DNA from: Bacillota bacterium
GTDB taxonomy: Bacteria > Bacillota > Clostridia > Christensenellales > Aristaeellaceae
Assembly (NCBI GenBank): GCA_023458835.1
Contig: JAEWWY010000368.1
Location: 1 to 7,494, forward strand
Direction: 5' to 3'
DNA: 7,494 nucleotides
How positions within the stretch are numbered: the first letter of the stretch is position 1; every line of letters begins with the position of its first letter. This document shows, in pieces, positions 5,394-7,494 of this stretch. The notes under the pieces were generated by a model, which saw only the letters and a list, made by a program, of their open reading frames with translations, was not told where the DNA came from and searched no databases. A program made the translations under genes and the position numbers.

Positions 5394-6205
5394 AGAAAAT
5401 GCTTTCCTCCCTGCTATGGTGGCTGCTGGCGCTGCTATACATGGCCCCGCTGGCGGTGGTGGTTGTCAATTCCCTGAAAACCTTTCAGGAGCTGATGCTG
5501 CGCCCGGCCGATTGGCCCCAGCGGCTGCAGTGGGAAAATTATGTGCAGGTATATCGAACCACCAACTTTCCCAAGGTATTTTTCAACACGGCGCTGATTG
5601 TCGCCGCGGCGGTGGCGGGGACCGTGGTGCTGGCCTCCATGTGCGGGTATATGCTCTCCCGTGTGCAGACCAAGCTTTCGGGCGGGTTGTTCGGGCTGAT
5701 CCTGCTGTCGATGATGCTGCCGTTTCAAACCATCATGATCCCCATCGTCAAGGTCACGCAAAGCCTGGGCCTGCGCGATAACGTTCTCTCCCTCATCCCC
5801 ATCTATATGGGCATGAGCGGCGCGATGGCGGTGCTGTTATACCACGGCTTCACCAAAGGCGTGCCCCGGGCCATTGAAGAATCCGCCCGCATGGATGGCT
5901 GCTGCGGCCTGAATATGTTTTTCAGGATCATCCTTCCACTGTTCATGCCGGTGACGGCGACCGTGGTGGTGATGTATGTGCTGCAGTTCTGGAATGATAT
6001 AACGCTGCCGATGGTGCTGCTGACACATAAGGAAAACACGACCGTGGCGCTGTCACAGCTTATTTTTTACCGGGAGCTGGTGGCCAGCCGGTGGAATCTG
6101 CTGCTGGCCTCGGGTATCATGTCATCCCTGCCGGTCATCTTCTTTTACCTGCTGATGCAAAAGAAGATTATTGCGGGTGTGACGCAGGGCGCCGTAAAGG
6201 GCTGA
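5390..6205 (+). CDS. Sugar ABC transporter permease, MalG/UgpE type
   Basis: This 271-residue protein is the second channel subunit of the importer. The order of parts is typical: a first helix at about 9-27, NSLKTFQELM, WENYVQVYRTTNFPKVFFNT, then several helices. The EAA loop from residue 163 reads EESARMDGCCGLNMFFRIILP, with E163, D169, G170 and the closing proline P183; the usual alanine after EE is a serine and DGA is DGC, both mild changes. The family's C-terminal signature appears as KKIIAGVTQGAVKG. The start is the TTG at 5390, favoured by ribosome-site spacing and by its 4-base overlap with the upstream stop; the alternative ATG at 5399 would shorten the protein by three residues only. 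The gene ends 24 bases before the sensor kinase gene, so all are probably on one transcript. No ATPase gene follows within the window. Confidence 0.94.
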   Translation: MKKMLSSLLWWLLALLYMAPLAVVVVNSLKTFQELMLRPADWPQRLQWENYVQVYRTTNFPKVFFNTALIVAAAVAGTVVLASMCGYMLSRVQTKLSGGLFGLILLSMMLPFQTIMIPIVKVTQSLGLRDNVLSLIPIYMGMSGAMAVLLYHGFTKGVPRAIEESARMDGCCGLNMFFRIILPLFMPVTATVVVMYVLQFWNDITLPMVLLTHKENTTVALSQLIFYRELVASRWNLLLASGIMSSLPVIFFYLLMQKKIIAGVTQGAVKG

Positions 6206-6229
6206 GCATGTAAAGGCAGGGCGGTTTGC

Positions 6230-7494
6230 ATGGCGGGAGGCAGGAAAAAGCGGGATACATTGTTTCGGATGCTGGCGGTGCGCTTTGCCAGCCTCTTTCT
6301 GCTGGCGGCAGTGATACTTACCTCGGTGTTCATGATGTTTGCCTTGGGCAAGGTGAAAACGGACTATGTGCGCTATAACAGCATGCTTCTCAGCGGCCTG
6401 AAGCATCAGATAAACGATTATTTTACAGGCATGAACGATGCCGCCCGCGGCACCCTTTCCAGCGCGTCCATATGGAATTATGTGCTGGGCAACTATGCCC
6501 AGAATGAACGGCTGCGGGTGGAAAATGAATTGGAAAAGCAACTGCGGGTACTGCTGAGCAACATGTACTACTACTCATATTTTGATACGGTGGAGTTGGC
6601 TTTGCCATTGCAGGGCACCTTGTTTTCACTGGACAGGGAGGTTTTGCTGAATGACCGGCCCTTCCGCAAGCAGATGCCTTCCGCGGAGCAGGCGCCGCCA
6701 TGGCTGAGCGAGGCCACGAAGGAGCCGGGGGTATACCAGTACATTTCTGCCGCCAGCGGCGGCCTGGATATGTCCATAGGGCTTCGCCTGCCTTTTTCGG
6801 AGCAGGTGGCTTTTGTATTTCACTACACCTTGACGCCGGACTTCTGGAACGAATTGATCCGGGAGGTCCGCACCCAGGATGAGATCGTGATGATCTGCCA
6901 CAGTTCAAAGGACATCGCCTTTTGCTCCGATCCCGCTTTTGCCGACTATTTCCCAATTGTCCGTTCCAGGATTGCCGGCATGCAAAAAACGGGGTTGGGA
7001 AATCTTGAGCTGGCGCTGGACCACCGCTACCTGGTGACATTCTATCAGGGCGGCGAGGAACCGTGGGTGGTGGCCAAGGCCATACCGCTCAACCGCCTGT
7101 ACACGGATTTCCGCACCAACGTTTCGGCGTATATACTTTGCTGCCTGCTGGCCATCGTGATGCTGTCGGCGGTGATGATCATGATGTCCAAGCGGATAGC
7201 GCGCCCCATCGAACGCCTGACCGACGGCCTGGCTGCCATGACGCCGGAATCCATCCGTTTGCAGGTACACTATGACAGGGATGACGAGATCGGCATGCTG
7301 TATGCCAAATGCCACGATATGGTGGATATGGTGAATGACCTGATCCGCAAAAAATATGAGATGGAGCTGAGCGAGAAGGCGGCGCAGCTTAAAATTTTGC
7401 AGTTGCAGCTTAACCCGCACTTTATTTACAACGTACTGCAAATGCTAAGCAATATCGCCATTGAGTCCAACAACCTGGAGATTGAGGAGATCAC
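6230..7494 (+). CDS. YesM-type sensor histidine kinase, 3' end cut by window edge
   Basis: The frame stays open to the last base, giving 421 residues. The layout is that of YesM-like kinases: a basic N-terminus, membrane helix 1 (about 12-39, with LAVRFASLFLLAAVIL), an outside sensor domain of about 255 residues that looks like a dCache-type domain, membrane helix 2 (about 297-319, YILCCLLAIVMLSAVMIMM), a HAMP linker (about 320-372, KRIARPIERLTDGLAAM to DEIGML) and then the His_kinase box LQLQLNPHFIYNVLQ, with the phosphorylated H397. The ATP-binding domain, some 150-200 residues, lies beyond the window. The ATG at 6230 follows a moderate site (AGGCAGGGCGG at 6215-6225). It presumably phosphorylates the regulator encoded at 2346-3083, although another regulator could follow downstream. 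The ligand is unknown; a sugar or the loaded binding protein is a reasonable guess. Confidence 0.92.
   Translation, partial: MAGGRKKRDTLFRMLAVRFASLFLLAAVILTSVFMMFALGKVKTDYVRYNSMLLSGLKHQINDYFTGMNDAARGTLSSASIWNYVLGNYAQNERLRVENELEKQLRVLLSNMYYYSYFDTVELALPLQGTLFSLDREVLLNDRPFRKQMPSAEQAPPWLSEATKEPGVYQYISAASGGLDMSIGLRLPFSEQVAFVFHYTLTPDFWNELIREVRTQDEIVMICHSSKDIAFCSDPAFADYFPIVRSRIAGMQKTGLGNLELALDHRYLVTFYQGGEEPWVVAKAIPLNRLYTDFRTNVSAYILCCLLAIVMLSAVMIMMSKRIARPIERLTDGLAAMTPESIRLQVHYDRDDEIGMLYAKCHDMVDMVNDLIRKKYEMELSEKAAQLKILQLQLNPHFIYNVLQMLSNIAIESNNLEIEEI

Noticed and set aside
6423..7040. Minus-strand open frame of 205 codons opposite the sensor kinase
   Set aside because: The plus-strand kinase frame is continuous from 6230 to the window end with clear membrane helices, HAMP and the NPHFIYN box. 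The antisense product is proline-, serine- and cysteine-rich with no domain pattern.

Overview
The window looks like the chromosome of a Gram-positive Firmicute of the Clostridia type, probably an anaerobic gut-type lineage. The reasons are strong AAGGAGG-like ribosome binding sites, a YesM/YesN-style sensor and regulator pair around a CUT1 sugar ABC transporter, and an ECF sigma factor followed by a single-pass membrane protein of a kind common in Clostridia. This assignment is an inference from gene types, not from a marker gene.

Left part (1-1725): the 3' portion of an ECF sigma factor gene, cut by the window edge, overlaps by 11 bases a gene for a membrane-anchored, probable anti-sigma protein with a repeated ectodomain. 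The pair ends at a clear intrinsic terminator. Middle (1726-2345): no convincing protein gene. It holds a tRNA-Arg(ACG) on the minus strand with its own promoter, encoded CCA end and terminator, plus a stretch of unexplained sequence. The left part appears less GC-rich by eye than the part to the right of the tRNA.

Right part (2346-7494): five genes on the plus strand. They are a YesN-type response regulator with an AraC-type DNA-binding domain, an extracellular sugar-binding protein, two MalF/MalG-type permeases and the first 421 codons of a YesM-type sensor histidine kinase, which runs off the edge. The likely logic is that the kinase senses a carbohydrate, or the loaded binding protein, outside the cell and phosphorylates the regulator, which activates the transporter. 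The transporter ATPase is not in the window. In such systems it is often a shared MsmX-like protein encoded elsewhere. A strong hairpin between the binding protein and the first permease probably keeps the binding protein in excess.

I found no mobile element, CRISPR array or clearly new system. The points most worth checking are a possible second internal start in the anti-sigma gene, its repeated ectodomain, the missing lipobox of the binding protein, and the kinase and regulator genes being separated by the transporter they probably control.
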